Notes: generated by a model from the letters alone, not told the origin. A stretch of 64,000 nt of DNA from JAODBJ01 sp963782465 (GCA_963782465.1 CAWAJR010000007.1:186001-250000), one strand, 5' to 3'. Positions 7,901 to 17,129 are shown, counted from the stretch's first letter. Numbers and translations: made by a program.

Positions 7901-10534
7901 ATGACCAAGTTCGTCTACGCGTTCGAGGAGGGCTCGAAAGAGCAGAAGTTCCTGCTCGGCGGCAAGGGGGCCAACCTGGCCGAGATGACGAACCTGGGCC
8001 TCCCCGTACCGCCCGGGTTCACCATCAGCACCGACGCCTGCAAGGCCTACATGAACGCCGGCGACACGCTGCCCGACGGTTTGATGGACGAGGTCGCCGC
8101 CGCGCTGACGGTGCTCGAAGGCAAGATGGGCAAGACCCTCGGCGACGCGACCGACCCGCTGCTCGTGTCGGTGCGTTCCGGTGCTGCGTTCTCGATGCCC
8201 GGCATGATGGACACCGTCCTCAACCTCGGCCTCAACGACGACTCCGTGAAAGGCCTCGCGAAGCAGACGAACAACGAGCGTTTCGCCTACGACTCCTACC
8301 GGCGTTTCGTGCAGATGTTCGGCAAGATCGTGCTCGACGTCAAAGGCGATCTCTTCGAAGACGCGTTGCACGATGCGCTCGACGCGAAGAGCCTCAAGGT
8401 CGACACCGACCTCGGCCCCGACGACCTCATCGCGCTCGTCGAGACGTTCAAGGGGATCGTGAAGCGCGAAGCCGGCGTCGAGTTCCCCACCGACCCGCGC
8501 GAGCAGTTGCGTTACGCGGTGGAAGCGGTGTTCCGTTCGTGGAACGGCCGTCGCGCGCGCGACTACCGGCGCATGGAAAAGATCGCCGACGATCTCGGCA
8601 CCGCGGTCAACGTGCAGACGATGGTGTTCGGCAACAAGGGCGACGACTCCGGCACGGGTGTCGCGTTCACGCGTAACCCGGCGACGGGTGAGAACAAGCC
8701 CTACGGCGACTTCCTCACCAATGCGCAGGGTGAAGACGTCGTCGCCGGTATCCGTATCACCGAAGCGCTCGACGCGATGGGCAACGACTTCCCCGAATGC
8801 CACCGTCAACTCATCGACGTGATGAACCAACTCGAAGCGCACTTCCACGACATGTGCGACATCGAGTTCACGATCGAGCAGCGCCGCCTCTTCCTGCTCC
8901 AGACGCGCGTCGGCAAGCGCACCGCCGTCGCCGCGCTGCGCATGGCGGTCGAGATGGAGGGTGAAGGCCTGATCGACAAGGCCGGCGCGGTGATGCGCAT
9001 CCAGCCGGCGCAACTCGACCAGTTGCTGCACCCGCAGTTCGACCCCGAGGCGAGCTACGACGTCCTTGCGAAAGGGCTGAACGCGTCGCCGGGCGCGGCC
9101 GTCGGGAAGGTGTACTTCACCGCCGACGAGGCCGAGTCGCGTCACGAGGCGGGGGAGCGGGTGATCCTGGTGCGCCCGGAGACCTCGCCCGACGACCTCC
9201 ACGGCATGATCGCCGCCGAAGGCATCCTCACGTCGCGCGGTGGTCTGGTGAGCCACGCCGCGGTCGTGGCCCGAGGCATGGGTAAGCCGGCGATCTGCGG
9301 GGCCGAGTCGGTGAAGATCGACCTCGCGGCGAGGAAGTTCGCGGTCGGCGGCACCTCCGTTGCCGAAGGCGAGGTCATCTCGATCAATGGCACGACCGGC
9401 GAGATCGTGCTCGGCGAAGTGCCGGTGATCACGCCCGAGCCGAGCGGGCCGTTCGGCATCATCCTGGGCTGGGCCGATTCCCTGCGCCGCCTCGGTGTGC
9501 GCACCAACGCCGACCTGCCCGAAGACGCCCGCCGCGCCCGTGAGTTCGGCGCCGAGGGCATCGGGTTGTGCCGCACCGAGCACATGTTCCTCGGTGATCG
9601 GTTGCCGTTGATGCAGCGGATCATCCTCGCCGACTCGCAGGAGGAGGAAGACGTCGCGCTCGAGGCGTTGCGGGTGCAGCAGAAGGCAGACTTCGTCGGC
9701 ATCCTCGAAGCGATGGACGGCTTGCCGGTCACGGTGCGCCTCCTCGACCCGCCGTTGCACGAGTTCCTCCCGCAGATCACCGAACTGATCGAGAAGGACG
9801 CGCGCGGCGAGCTCGACGAGCACGAAGCGAAGCTGCTGAAGGCGGCGCGCAGCTGGCACGAAGTGAACCCGATGCTCGGCACCCGTGGTTGCCGGCTCGG
9901 CATCCTGAAGCCCGGCCTCTACCGCATGCAGGTGCGTGCGTTGATGGAGGCGGCGGTCGAGCGCAAGCAAGCGGGCGGCGACCCGCGGGTCGAGATCATG
10001 ATCCCGCTGATCGTGGCGCACTCCGAGCTCGAACTGCTCGACCGTTGGGTGCGGGCCGAGGCCGAGGAAGTGTTCGCCAGCACCGGGACCCACATCGACT
10101 ACCTCGTCGGAACGATGATCGAGACGCCGCGCGCCGCGCTGGTGGCCGAAAGCATCGCGTGGATCGCCGAGTTCTTCTCGTTCGGTACCAACGACCTCAC
10201 GCAGATGACCTACGGCTTCAGCCGCGACGACATCGAAGGCCGGGTCATGCCGCTCTACCTGGAGCACAAGTTGTTGCCGGCCAACCCGTTCGAGACCATC
10301 GACCGCGACGGTGTCGGGCACCTCGTGCGCATGGCCGCCGAGCACGGGCGGGGCGAGCGTCACAATCTGAAGCTCGGGATCTGCGGTGAGCACGGCGGCG
10401 ACCCCGCGTCGGTCGCGTTCTGTCACGAGATCGGCCTCGACTACGTGTCGTGCTCGCCGTTCCGGGTCCCGATCGCCCGGCTGGCGGCGGCGCACGCGGC
10501 GCTCGGCGCGGGCGGTACCGGCACGACGGCGTGA
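7901..10534 (+). CDS. ppdK: Pyruvate, phosphate dikinase
   Basis: An 877-residue PPDK, which interconverts pyruvate + ATP + Pi and phosphoenolpyruvate + AMP + PPi. It has the full family length. The N-terminal ATP-grasp domain begins LLGGKGANLAEM. The central phospho-His domain has GGLVSHAAVVARGMGKPAICG with the catalytic His. The C-terminal TIM barrel has LCRTEHMF, GTNDLTQM and the final ICGEHGGDP ... catalytic Cys stretch SCSPFRVPIARLAAA. A strong ribosome site GGAGG lies at 7891, six bases before the ATG. The next three genes overlap each other by 4 bases and may be co-expressed. Confidence 0.96.
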   Translation: MTKFVYAFEEGSKEQKFLLGGKGANLAEMTNLGLPVPPGFTISTDACKAYMNAGDTLPDGLMDEVAAALTVLEGKMGKTLGDATDPLLVSVRSGAAFSMPGMMDTVLNLGLNDDSVKGLAKQTNNERFAYDSYRRFVQMFGKIVLDVKGDLFEDALHDALDAKSLKVDTDLGPDDLIALVETFKGIVKREAGVEFPTDPREQLRYAVEAVFRSWNGRRARDYRRMEKIADDLGTAVNVQTMVFGNKGDDSGTGVAFTRNPATGENKPYGDFLTNAQGEDVVAGIRITEALDAMGNDFPECHRQLIDVMNQLEAHFHDMCDIEFTIEQRRLFLLQTRVGKRTAVAALRMAVEMEGEGLIDKAGAVMRIQPAQLDQLLHPQFDPEASYDVLAKGLNASPGAAVGKVYFTADEAESRHEAGERVILVRPETSPDDLHGMIAAEGILTSRGGLVSHAAVVARGMGKPAICGAESVKIDLAARKFAVGGTSVAEGEVISINGTTGEIVLGEVPVITPEPSGPFGIILGWADSLRRLGVRTNADLPEDARRAREFGAEGIGLCRTEHMFLGDRLPLMQRIILADSQEEEDVALEALRVQQKADFVGILEAMDGLPVTVRLLDPPLHEFLPQITELIEKDARGELDEHEAKLLKAARSWHEVNPMLGTRGCRLGILKPGLYRMQVRALMEAAVERKQAGGDPRVEIMIPLIVAHSELELLDRWVRAEAEEVFASTGTHIDYLVGTMIETPRAALVAESIAWIAEFFSFGTNDLTQMTYGFSRDDIEGRVMPLYLEHKLLPANPFETIDRDGVGHLVRMAAEHGRGERHNLKLGICGEHGGDPASVAFCHEIGLDYVSCSPFRVPIARLAAAHAALGAGGTGTTA

Positions 10535-10968
10535 GCTCGGCGGGGGAGGTCGCGCTCGACGCGGCGGCGGTCACCGCGTTCCTGCGCGACGTGTTCCCCG
10601 GCGCCCTCGAAGCGATGGTCATCGAAGACGTGCAGCCGAACGCGGCGCGGGTGCGAATGCGGTTCACCTCGGCGCGGCTGCGCCCGGGCGGCACGATTTC
10701 CGGCCCGTCGTTGATGACCCTCGCCGACACGACGATGTGGGTCGCGCTCCTCGGGATGATCGGGCGGGTGCCGCTGTCGGTCACCTCGCACCTCGACATC
10801 GACTTCCTCCGCAAGCCGGCGCCGGCCGATGTGGTCGGCCACGCCCGGCTCCTCAAGCTGGGGAAGCGGCTCGCGGTCGGCGACGTGCTGATGTACAGCG
10901 ACGGCGAGGCCGTGCCGTGCGCCCGGTCGTCGGTCACCTACGCCATCCCGTCGGGCGACGGGCGATGA
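10531..10968 (+). CDS. PaaI-like hotdog thioesterase
   Basis: A 145-residue single-domain hotdog-fold protein of the PaaI / 4HBT group, expected to hydrolyse acyl-CoA thioesters. Typical features are RPGGTISGPSLMTLADTTMW (the hotdog helix with a catalytic Asp) and HLDIDFLRKPAPADVVGHARLLKLGKRLAVGDVLMY. The GTG start at 10531 overlaps the ppdK stop (GTGA) and its own stop overlaps the lipoprotein start (ATGA), which fixes both ends. The substrate is unknown. Confidence 0.85.
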   Translation: MSSAGEVALDAAAVTAFLRDVFPGALEAMVIEDVQPNAARVRMRFTSARLRPGGTISGPSLMTLADTTMWVALLGMIGRVPLSVTSHLDIDFLRKPAPADVVGHARLLKLGKRLAVGDVLMYSDGEAVPCARSSVTYAIPSGDGR

Positions 10969-11459
10969 GGCACCGGCGCGCCGCTGGGTTCGTCGTCGCG
11001 GTCGTCGCCCTGGTCGTCGCCCTGCTGCCGGCGGCCTGCAGCAGCGGGAACGGTTCGTCGGTGTCGAGCCCGTCAACCTCGACCGCGCCGGCCTCGACCG
11101 CGACCAGCGCGACGACGGGCCCCACGTCGACCACGGTGCCCGCCACGACCGGCCCGCCCGACACGGTGGCGAGCGGCGGGTGCACGGGCCAGGTGGGGTT
11201 CGCGGAGGCGGCTGGCGAGTGGGTCGCGACGAACCTGCGGATCCTCGACACGCTCACCGTGGCGCGCTTTCACCGTTCGGCGGTCGACCCCACCTGGGCC
11301 GTCGCCCGCATGGCCGGCCCCCGCCGGTCGGCGGCGGTGGTCGCGCATTGCGTCGCGAGGCGATGGCGGGTCGCGGGCGGGGCCGTCGTGGCGCGTGGAG
11401 TCGCGTGCAAGGCGCTCGGAACCGTCGAATGGCCGGCCGACCTGAAACTGTGCCCGTGA
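10965..11459 (+). CDS. Small secreted lipoprotein
   Basis: A 164-residue predicted lipoprotein. A basic start (MRHRRAAG) precedes a hydrophobic segment and a lipobox LPAAC at about residues 20-24. A Ser/Thr/Pro-rich linker (about 25-68) follows, then a small domain with three cysteines that could form disulfides. No known domain is recognised. It overlaps its neighbours by 4 bases on each side (ATGA and GTGA), so it is translationally coupled to the thioesterase and the acetyltransferase. Confidence 0.75.
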   Translation: MRHRRAAGFVVAVVALVVALLPAACSSGNGSSVSSPSTSTAPASTATSATTGPTSTTVPATTGPPDTVASGGCTGQVGFAEAAGEWVATNLRILDTLTVARFHRSAVDPTWAVARMAGPRRSAAVVAHCVARRWRVAGGAVVARGVACKALGTVEWPADLKLCP

Positions 11460-11881
11460 CCGAGTGGGCCTACGGCGACGACGTCGTTTCGGACGACCCC
11501 GACCGGATCGACCTCGACGTCGTGGCCGGCTTCCTCGGCACGTCGTACTGGGCGGCCGGCCGTACTCGGGAGATGCAGGAGCGGACGAACGCCGCGTCAC
11601 ACTGCTTCGGCGTGTACCACGGCGCGAGTGGCGAGCAGATCGGCTTCGCCCGGGTGGTCACCGACGGCGTCACATTTGCGTGGATCGCCGACGTGTTCGT
11701 GCTCGACGGGCACCGCGGCCGCGGGCTCGGGCAGTTCCTGATGCGGTGCGTCACCGGGGCCTACGAGCACGTGTCGCGTCTGGTGCTCGCGACCCGCGAT
11801 GCGCACGGCCTCTACGCGAAGGTCGGTTTCGTACCGCTCGGCCAACCCGAGCGGTGGATGGAACGCCGGCCTCGCGCTTAA
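11456..11881 (+). CDS. GNAT family N-acetyltransferase
   Basis: This 141-residue acetyltransferase has the GNAT acetyl-CoA-binding signature after the central strand: IADVFVLDGHRGRGLGQFLM (R/Q-x-x-G-x-G/A type) at about residues 81-100. The C-terminal GLYAKVGFVPL is the usual alpha4-beta7 region. Length is normal for a minimal GNAT. The GTG at 11456 overlaps the lipoprotein stop. The acceptor substrate is not predictable. It ends against a convergent small minus-strand gene. Confidence 0.85.
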   Translation: MTEWAYGDDVVSDDPDRIDLDVVAGFLGTSYWAAGRTREMQERTNAASHCFGVYHGASGEQIGFARVVTDGVTFAWIADVFVLDGHRGRGLGQFLMRCVTGAYEHVSRLVLATRDAHGLYAKVGFVPLGQPERWMERRPRA

Positions 11882-11988
11882 CGCATCTCCCGCGGGTGCG
11901 GGCGGCCCTGGCGCCGGCGCTGCTCGGCAACCCGGCGGGCCTGCTGTACCTGTTGCTTGGCGAGCTGGTGGATCAGGAGCGGGTGCAT
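11878..11988 (-). CDS. Small 36-residue basic protein
   Basis: A short minus-strand reading frame coding for a Gln/Arg-rich helical peptide starting MHPLLIHQLAKQQVQQARRV. A purine-rich stretch (GAGAGAAG) lies about 6 bases before the ATG. Its stop shares bases with the GNAT stop (convergent overlap). Peptides beginning M-x-P-x-L-x-H-x-L-A and rich in Arg/Gln are common small actinobacterial genes, which is why I keep it. The function is unknown. It points away from the palindromic region at 12026-12088 and may share that control region with the CGNR gene. Confidence 0.45.
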   Translation of the reverse strand: MHPLLIHQLAKQQVQQARRVAEQRRRQGRPHPREMR

Positions 11989-12025
11989 GTCGTTCTTCTC
12001 TCGTCGTGTCTTCTCTCGCTGTCTC

Positions 12026-12060
12026 GTTACCTCTGTAAGCGTATAGGAGGTAACGTTACC
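12026..12060. promoter_or_regulatory. Palindromic operator candidate (three GTTACC half-sites)
   Basis: GTTACCTC (12026-12033) and GAGGTAAC (12047-12054) form an inverted repeat. The second arm overlaps a perfect 12-base palindrome GGTAACGTTACC (12049-12060). Three half-sites of GTTACC are thus packed in 35 bases between two divergent genes, a layout expected for a dimeric repressor such as a TetR-type protein. Which regulator binds is unknown. Confidence 0.5.
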
Positions 12061-12076
12061 GGTCAAGTGGTTATGC

Positions 12077-12088
12077 TGGTTGCAACCA
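12077..12088. promoter_or_regulatory. Perfect 12-base palindrome upstream of CGNR gene
   Basis: TGGTTGCAACCA is a perfect palindrome 27 bases before the CGNR-type gene's ATG. It is unrelated in sequence to the GTTACC sites next to it. It is a candidate autoregulatory site for the downstream DNA-binding protein; this is inference from position. Confidence 0.4.
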
Positions 12089-12114
12089 CGGTTGGGCAAG
12101 ACGGAGGTGGCGGC

Positions 12115-12720
12115 ATGGCCGAGCCGGCCAAACGGGCGCAGGACGGTTGGCAGCACGCGCGCGACGCCGCGCCCGGCGCGTTGCGGGTGGTGCAGGTGTT
12201 CGTCAACAGCGACGACGACGATGGCAGCGACGAGTACGCCACGCCCGCCGGCGTGGCTCGCTGGCTGCAATCGTGCGGGCTGCTCGAACCGGGGACCAAC
12301 GTTACGCGCGCCGAGCAGCGCACTGCCGTCGAATTACGCGCCGCGCTGCGTGCGCTCCTGCTCGCCAACCACGATCGCGTGCCGCGCGACGAGCCGGACG
12401 CGCGCGCGGTTCTCGACCGCGTTGCCCGCCGCGGTGCGCTCGAAGTGCACTTCGAAGCGCCGGGGAGCGCAGCACTACGGGCGACCGCGCCGGGAGCGCG
12501 AGGCGCGTTCGCGACGGTCGTCGCCGCGGTGTACGACGCGATGCGCGACGGCACGTGGTCGCGCATGAAGGCGTGCCGCAACGACGAATGCCAGTGGGCG
12601 TTCTACGACCACTCCCGGAACCGTTCCGGCGCGTGGTGCAACATGGAGACCTGTGGCAGCGTGATGAAGATGCGCGCCTACCGGGAGCGCAAGCGCACGA
12701 CCGCCGGCACCTCTCGCTGA
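12115..12720 (+). CDS. ABATE/CGNR-type zinc-finger transcription regulator
   Basis: A 201-residue protein of the CGNR zinc-finger family: an N-terminal ABATE-like ligand-binding domain (about 20-140) and a C-terminal DNA-binding zinc finger CRNDECQWAFYDHSRNRSG ... WCNMETCGSVMKMRAYRERK. The four zinc ligands are C-x4-C and C-x4-C. The namesake CGNR is changed here to CGSV, a visible divergence. The ATG at 12115 has a GGAGGTGG ribosome site 6-8 bases before it. The palindromes upstream suggest autoregulation. The effector is unknown. Confidence 0.85.
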   Translation: MAEPAKRAQDGWQHARDAAPGALRVVQVFVNSDDDDGSDEYATPAGVARWLQSCGLLEPGTNVTRAEQRTAVELRAALRALLLANHDRVPRDEPDARAVLDRVARRGALEVHFEAPGSAALRATAPGARGAFATVVAAVYDAMRDGTWSRMKACRNDECQWAFYDHSRNRSGAWCNMETCGSVMKMRAYRERKRTTAGTSR

Positions 12721-12724
12721 CCCA

Positions 12725-12778
12725 CCCCTGTTTGCAGCTGGGGACGCGCCTGGCGGCGCTCCCAGCTGCAAACAGGGG
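12725..12778. terminator. Hairpin with perfect 18-bp stem
   Basis: CCCCTGTTTGCAGCTGGG (12725-12742) and its exact reverse complement (12761-12778) form an 18-bp stem with an 18-base loop, four bases after the CGNR gene stop and 30 bases before dgt. There is no strong T-tract, only GTTGTCTC, as usual for actinobacterial terminators. Perfect pairing in both directions would also serve the minus strand. Confidence 0.75.
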
Positions 12779-12808
12779 GTTGTCTCAGCCCGGCAGTACC
12801 GTGGCGGT

Positions 12809-13873
12809 ATGACCGTGCGCTACGCCCATTCCGATGCCGAGGCGTTTGTCGGTGCGCCGCTCCGGCGGCGCGAGGAGCGGGAGGCGGCCCTGGCGGAGTT
12901 GCTGGCCCCGGGGGCGACGCAGCCCGTGGGTGCGGGCAATCGCAGCCGGCCGGAGGAGGCCGACCCGTTCCGCCTCTGTTTCGAACGCGACCTCGACCGG
13001 GTGAAGCACTCGAAACCGTGGCGCCGCCTGGCGGGGAAGTGCCAGGTGTTCATCGCCCCCGAAGACGACCATCTCCGCACCCGTCTCACGCACGCAGTGG
13101 AGGTCGCGCAGGTCGCCACCGGCATCGCGCGCGCGGCCAACCTGTGCGTGCCGCTCACCGAAGCGATCGCGCTCGCGCACGACTGTGGCCACGGTCCGGC
13201 CGGCCACGCATCCGAAGAGGCGCTGTCGCCGTTCATCGAAGGTGGCTACGACCACGCGGTCTACGGCGCCGACGTCACGCTCGAACCGCTGAACCTGTGC
13301 CTCGAGACGCTCGACGGGGTGCGCAACCATTCGTGGCGCCGGCCCGCGCCGAGCACACCCGAAGGCGAAGTGGTCGCGTGGGCGGATCGCATCGCGTACG
13401 TCTGCCACGACTTCGAAGACGCGGTCCGCGCCGGCGTCGTCACGCCGAACGACCTCCCGGCCGAGGTCGCCGAGGTTGCCGGCCGCGAGCGTTCGCGGCA
13501 GATCGAAACGTTCGTGAACGCCGTGTTCGAAGCGATCGAGGAAGGCGACGCGATCGGGATGACCGAACCGGCCGCGAGTGCGCTCGCCGCGTTCCGCGCC
13601 TTCAACTTCGAACGGATCTACCTGCGCCCGGCGTCGCAACGTCAGGCGGAACGGGTGATCGCGCTGCTGCGCGGCCTGGTCGAGCACTTCGTCGACGTCC
13701 CCGGTCGACTCCCGCCCGAGACCACCGGCCTTTCCGATCTCATCCGCCCCGGCACCAAGGAGGCGGCCGCGGTGGCGGTGCGGTACGTGAGCGGGATGAC
13801 CGACCGCTACGCGCTGGCGCTCGGCGTCGAACTGCTCGGCTGGCGTCCCGATTCCCTTCCGCGCGGCGTCTGA
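12809..13873 (+). CDS. dgt: dGTPase-like deoxynucleoside triphosphate triphosphohydrolase
   Basis: A 354-residue HD-superfamily enzyme that splits dNTPs into deoxynucleoside and triphosphate. Metal-binding motifs are RTRLTHAVEVAQ (first His), HDCGHGPAGH (His-Asp pair) and AWADRIAYVCHDFEDA (last Asp). The N-terminal basic stretch and FERDLDRVKHSKPWRRLAGKCQVF match the family. It sits directly before dnaG, a frequent actinobacterial arrangement. The ATG at 12809 follows the hairpin and gives normal length. Confidence 0.93.
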   Translation: MTVRYAHSDAEAFVGAPLRRREEREAALAELLAPGATQPVGAGNRSRPEEADPFRLCFERDLDRVKHSKPWRRLAGKCQVFIAPEDDHLRTRLTHAVEVAQVATGIARAANLCVPLTEAIALAHDCGHGPAGHASEEALSPFIEGGYDHAVYGADVTLEPLNLCLETLDGVRNHSWRRPAPSTPEGEVVAWADRIAYVCHDFEDAVRAGVVTPNDLPAEVAEVAGRERSRQIETFVNAVFEAIEEGDAIGMTEPAASALAAFRAFNFERIYLRPASQRQAERVIALLRGLVEHFVDVPGRLPPETTGLSDLIRPGTKEAAAVAVRYVSGMTDRYALALGVELLGWRPDSLPRGV

Positions 13874-13902
13874 TGCCGCCGTCCCCATAACATTCAGCCG
13901 CA

Positions 13903-15702
13903 GTGGGAATTGTCGACGAGGATGTCGCTCGGGTCAGGGAAGCGACCGACATCATCGCCCTCGCGAGCGAGCACATCGCGCTGAAGCGTGTCGGCCGCAA
14001 CTTCCAAGGGCTGTGCCCCTTTCATTCCGAGAAGTCGCCGTCGTTCTCGATCAATCCCGAGAAGGGCGTCTTCTACTGCTTCGGTTGCAACAAGAGCGGC
14101 GACGCGATCACGTTCGTCCGTGAAGTCGAACACCTCGACTTCGCCGAAGCGGTCGAACGGCTCGCCGCGCGCGCCGGGATCACGTTGCGCTACACCGACG
14201 CGTCGGTTTCGGGCGAGCGCAAGCGCAAGGCGCGCCTGCACGAAGCCGTCGGCCTCGCCATCGACTTCTACCACCGGTTGCTCCTCGACTCGCCCGACGC
14301 GGGGAATGCTCGCCGGTACCTGCGTGCCCGCGGGTTCGACGGCGACGCGGTCCGCCAGTTCAAACTCGGTTACGCGCCCGACGCGTTCGACACGCTGAGC
14401 CGCCATCTCCAAGACCAGAAGTTCTCGCGCCAGGATCTCGTCGACGCGGGGCTCGCGTTCGTCAACAAGGCGAGCCGGGCCCAGGACCAGTTCCGTAGCC
14501 GGCTGCTCTTCCCGATCTGGGACACTCGTGGTGATCCGGTCGGGTTCGGGGGTCGCACGCTCACCGATCAGGGCCCGAAGTACAAGAACTCTCCCGACTC
14601 GGCGATCTACCAGAAGTCGCGCCTGCTCTACGGGCTGCACTGGGCGAAGGGTGAGGTGGTCGCGCACGGCGACGTGATCATCTGCGAGGGCTACACCGAC
14701 GTCATGGCGTTCGTGCTCGCCGGCGTGCCGAACGTCGTCGCGACGTGTGGGACCGCCCTGGCCGACGACCACTTCGTCATGTTGAAGAACCTGGCCCGGC
14801 GCATCACGCTCGCCTACGACGCCGACGCGGCCGGGCAGGCGGCGGCGGAACGCTGTTACCAGTGGGAGCAACGCTTCGAGGTGGAGTTCCGGGTCGCCGA
14901 CCTGCCGCCCGGCCGCGACCCGGCCGAAGTGTGGCTCGACGAACCGGGCCGTCTCGTCGCTGCGGTCGAGCATGCGAAGCCGTTCCTCCAGTTCCGCATC
15001 GATCGGCTGCTGACCGCGGCCGATGTGTCGTCGTACGAAGGGCGCGCCCGTGCCGCGCAGGCCGGCGCCGCGCTCGTCGCCGCGCACCCCAACGAGTTGC
15101 TACGCGACCAGTACGTGATGCAGTTGGCTTCGCGTCTCGACATCGACAGCGATCAGATGCGCGCCGCGGTGGCGAGAGCGCGCACCCGCCCGGCAGGCGC
15201 GTCGGCACACGTCGCCACGGCCGGCGACCCGACCCGGCGCATCGACCGTCGCGAGCTCGACGCGCTGCGCTGGGCCGTATGCAACCCGGAACTCGTGGCG
15301 GGCCGTCTCGACGGCGCGCTGTTCAACGATCCGCAGGCGCGGGCAGCGTTCGACGCGCTCACGAAATGGAGTTTCGCCGACGCGATCGCGCGCTCCGACG
15401 ACGTCGTCGGCGCGCTCCTGCAGCGGCTCGCGGTCGAGGAGCCGATGGTAGGGGGCGATTCGCCCGATGAGGTCGTCACGCGCGTTGTCGTCAATCTGGT
15501 CGAAGCTTCAAGTCAGCGGCTCCTGACGTCGATGGTGAAGCAAGGCGACGAACGCTCTGTCCAGGTCAAATCCCTCCTCGACGCACTGGTGACCGCGCGT
15601 CAGGCCGAACACTGGAACGCGGCCGAAGAAACCGCGAGGCAGTTGGTAGGGTGGATAACGGAGTGCTCGAAGCGTGGAAGTGACAATGAGCGATTCGGCT
15701 GA
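13903..15702 (+). CDS. dnaG: DNA primase
   Basis: A 599-residue bacterial primase making RNA primers at the replication fork. The N-terminal CHC2 zinc finger has Cys38, His41, Cys59 and Cys62 (LCPFH ... YCFGC). The Toprim catalytic core has EGYTDVMA at about residue 262 and later a DADAAGQAAA motif. The C-terminal helical domain would bind DnaB. The GTG at 13903 gives the standard start. The 3' end overlaps the rpoD start region by 17 bases, a compact macromolecular-synthesis operon. Confidence 0.96.
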   Translation: MGIVDEDVARVREATDIIALASEHIALKRVGRNFQGLCPFHSEKSPSFSINPEKGVFYCFGCNKSGDAITFVREVEHLDFAEAVERLAARAGITLRYTDASVSGERKRKARLHEAVGLAIDFYHRLLLDSPDAGNARRYLRARGFDGDAVRQFKLGYAPDAFDTLSRHLQDQKFSRQDLVDAGLAFVNKASRAQDQFRSRLLFPIWDTRGDPVGFGGRTLTDQGPKYKNSPDSAIYQKSRLLYGLHWAKGEVVAHGDVIICEGYTDVMAFVLAGVPNVVATCGTALADDHFVMLKNLARRITLAYDADAAGQAAAERCYQWEQRFEVEFRVADLPPGRDPAEVWLDEPGRLVAAVEHAKPFLQFRIDRLLTAADVSSYEGRARAAQAGAALVAAHPNELLRDQYVMQLASRLDIDSDQMRAAVARARTRPAGASAHVATAGDPTRRIDRRELDALRWAVCNPELVAGRLDGALFNDPQARAAFDALTKWSFADAIARSDDVVGALLQRLAVEEPMVGGDSPDEVVTRVVVNLVEASSQRLLTSMVKQGDERSVQVKSLLDALVTARQAEHWNAAEETARQLVGWITECSKRGSDNERFG

Positions 15703-17119
15703 GCACGAAGGCGACGCGGTACCGGCGGCTCCTCCGTCGGACGTACCGCCGGCAACCACGGCGTTGTCGCCAACGGCTCCGACCGGCGTTGCGGAGGGCG
15801 CAGCCGCTCCCACCGTCGCCGACGTCGACACGACCAACGACGAAGAACCCGACACGCTCGCGGGCGTCGTGTCGATGATCCGCGAACGCGGTTTCATCAC
15901 GACCGGCGAACTGTTCGCCGCGTTCCCGACGCTCGAACCCGACACCGACGAACTGCGCCGCCTCTACGACGCGATCGAGTCGCGCGGCGTGAAGATCCTC
16001 GACGAGATCGCCGAGGAGTTGCAGCTCGAAGACCAGCGCCGGGCCGGTGGGGTCGTCGAGCCCGAAGAGCCCTCGGCCCACCGACGGGTCAACGAGCACC
16101 GGCCGAGCACCGCGCACCGCCCGGGCGCATCGACGTCGAGCCGTCGCCCGATCGAGGACGAGGCTCCCGAACGGGTCACGATCCGCCACACGTCGAGTGA
16201 AGGCGGGAGTTTCGACCCCGTCCGCATGTACCTGAAGGAAATCGGCAAGGTGCCGCTCCTCACCGCGCCGCAAGAGGTCACGCTGGCGAAGCGCATCGAA
16301 GCCGGTGTGCACGCCAACGAACGGCTCGACGGGGAAGAACACGTCAGCGAGGCGCAGCGCACCAACTTGCTCGCGATCAGCCGCGACGGCGACCTCGCGA
16401 AGCGTCAACTCACCGAAGCGAACCTTCGGCTCGTCGTTTCGATCGCGAAACGCTACGTCGGCCGCGGCATGGCGCTCCTCGACCTGATTCAAGAGGGCAA
16501 CCTCGGATTGATCCGCGCGGTCGAGAAGTTCGACTACACGAAGGGCTTCAAGTTCTCGACCTACGCGACGTGGTGGATCCGCCAGGCGATCACCCGCGCC
16601 ATCGCCGACCAAGCCCGCACGATCCGCATCCCGGTGCACATGGTCGAGACGATGAACAAGGTGTTGCGGATCCAGCGCCAGATGTTGCAGGAGCTCGGGC
16701 GCGAACCGACCGTCGAAGAGGTCGCGGCCAAGGTCGAGATGACGCCCGACAAGGTGCGTGAGATCCAGCGCATCGCGCAGGAACCGGTGTCGCTCGAAAC
16801 GCCCGTCGGCGAAGAAGACGACAGCCTCCTCGGCGACTTCGTCGAAGACCCGAACGTGATCGCGCCCGCGACCGCCGCCGCGCGCGCGTTGCTGTCGGAG
16901 GCGATCGAGGAAGCGTTGCAGGAACTCAACGACCGCGAACAACAAGTCGTGCGGTTGCGGTTCGGTTTGGAAGACGGCCAGATCCGCACGCTCGAAGAGG
17001 TCGGCAAAGAGTTCGGCGTGACCCGCGAACGCATCCGCCAGATCGAATCGAAGACCTTGGCGAAGTTGCGTCACCCGACGCGTTCGCAACGTCTGCGCGA
17101 CTACCTCGAAGAGTCGTAG
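15686..17119 (+). CDS. rpoD: Primary sigma factor of RNA polymerase
   Basis: A 477-residue group 1 sigma-70 factor. Region 1.1-like sequence is at about 50-110, a charged variable linker follows, then region 1.2 (FDPVRMYLKEIGKVPLL), region 2 with the promoter-melting motif KFSTYATWWIRQAITRAIADQ, region 3, and region 4 ending GVTRERIRQIESKTLAKLRHP. The ATG at 15686 is preferred to a GTG at 15674 because GGAAG (15676-15680) sits five bases before it. The gene overlaps dnaG. Full regions and position with dnaG mark it as the housekeeping sigma factor. Confidence 0.95.
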   Translation: MSDSAEHEGDAVPAAPPSDVPPATTALSPTAPTGVAEGAAAPTVADVDTTNDEEPDTLAGVVSMIRERGFITTGELFAAFPTLEPDTDELRRLYDAIESRGVKILDEIAEELQLEDQRRAGGVVEPEEPSAHRRVNEHRPSTAHRPGASTSSRRPIEDEAPERVTIRHTSSEGGSFDPVRMYLKEIGKVPLLTAPQEVTLAKRIEAGVHANERLDGEEHVSEAQRTNLLAISRDGDLAKRQLTEANLRLVVSIAKRYVGRGMALLDLIQEGNLGLIRAVEKFDYTKGFKFSTYATWWIRQAITRAIADQARTIRIPVHMVETMNKVLRIQRQMLQELGREPTVEEVAAKVEMTPDKVREIQRIAQEPVSLETPVGEEDDSLLGDFVEDPNVIAPATAAARALLSEAIEEALQELNDREQQVVRLRFGLEDGQIRTLEEVGKEFGVTRERIRQIESKTLAKLRHPTRSQRLRDYLEES

Positions 17120-17129
17120 CCGGCGGGGC

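Noticed and set aside
7823..10495. An 890-codon open frame on the minus strand opposite ppdK
   Set aside because: It has Arg/His/Val-rich composition typical of antisense frames in high-GC genes and covers an unmistakable PPDK. It is a shadow.
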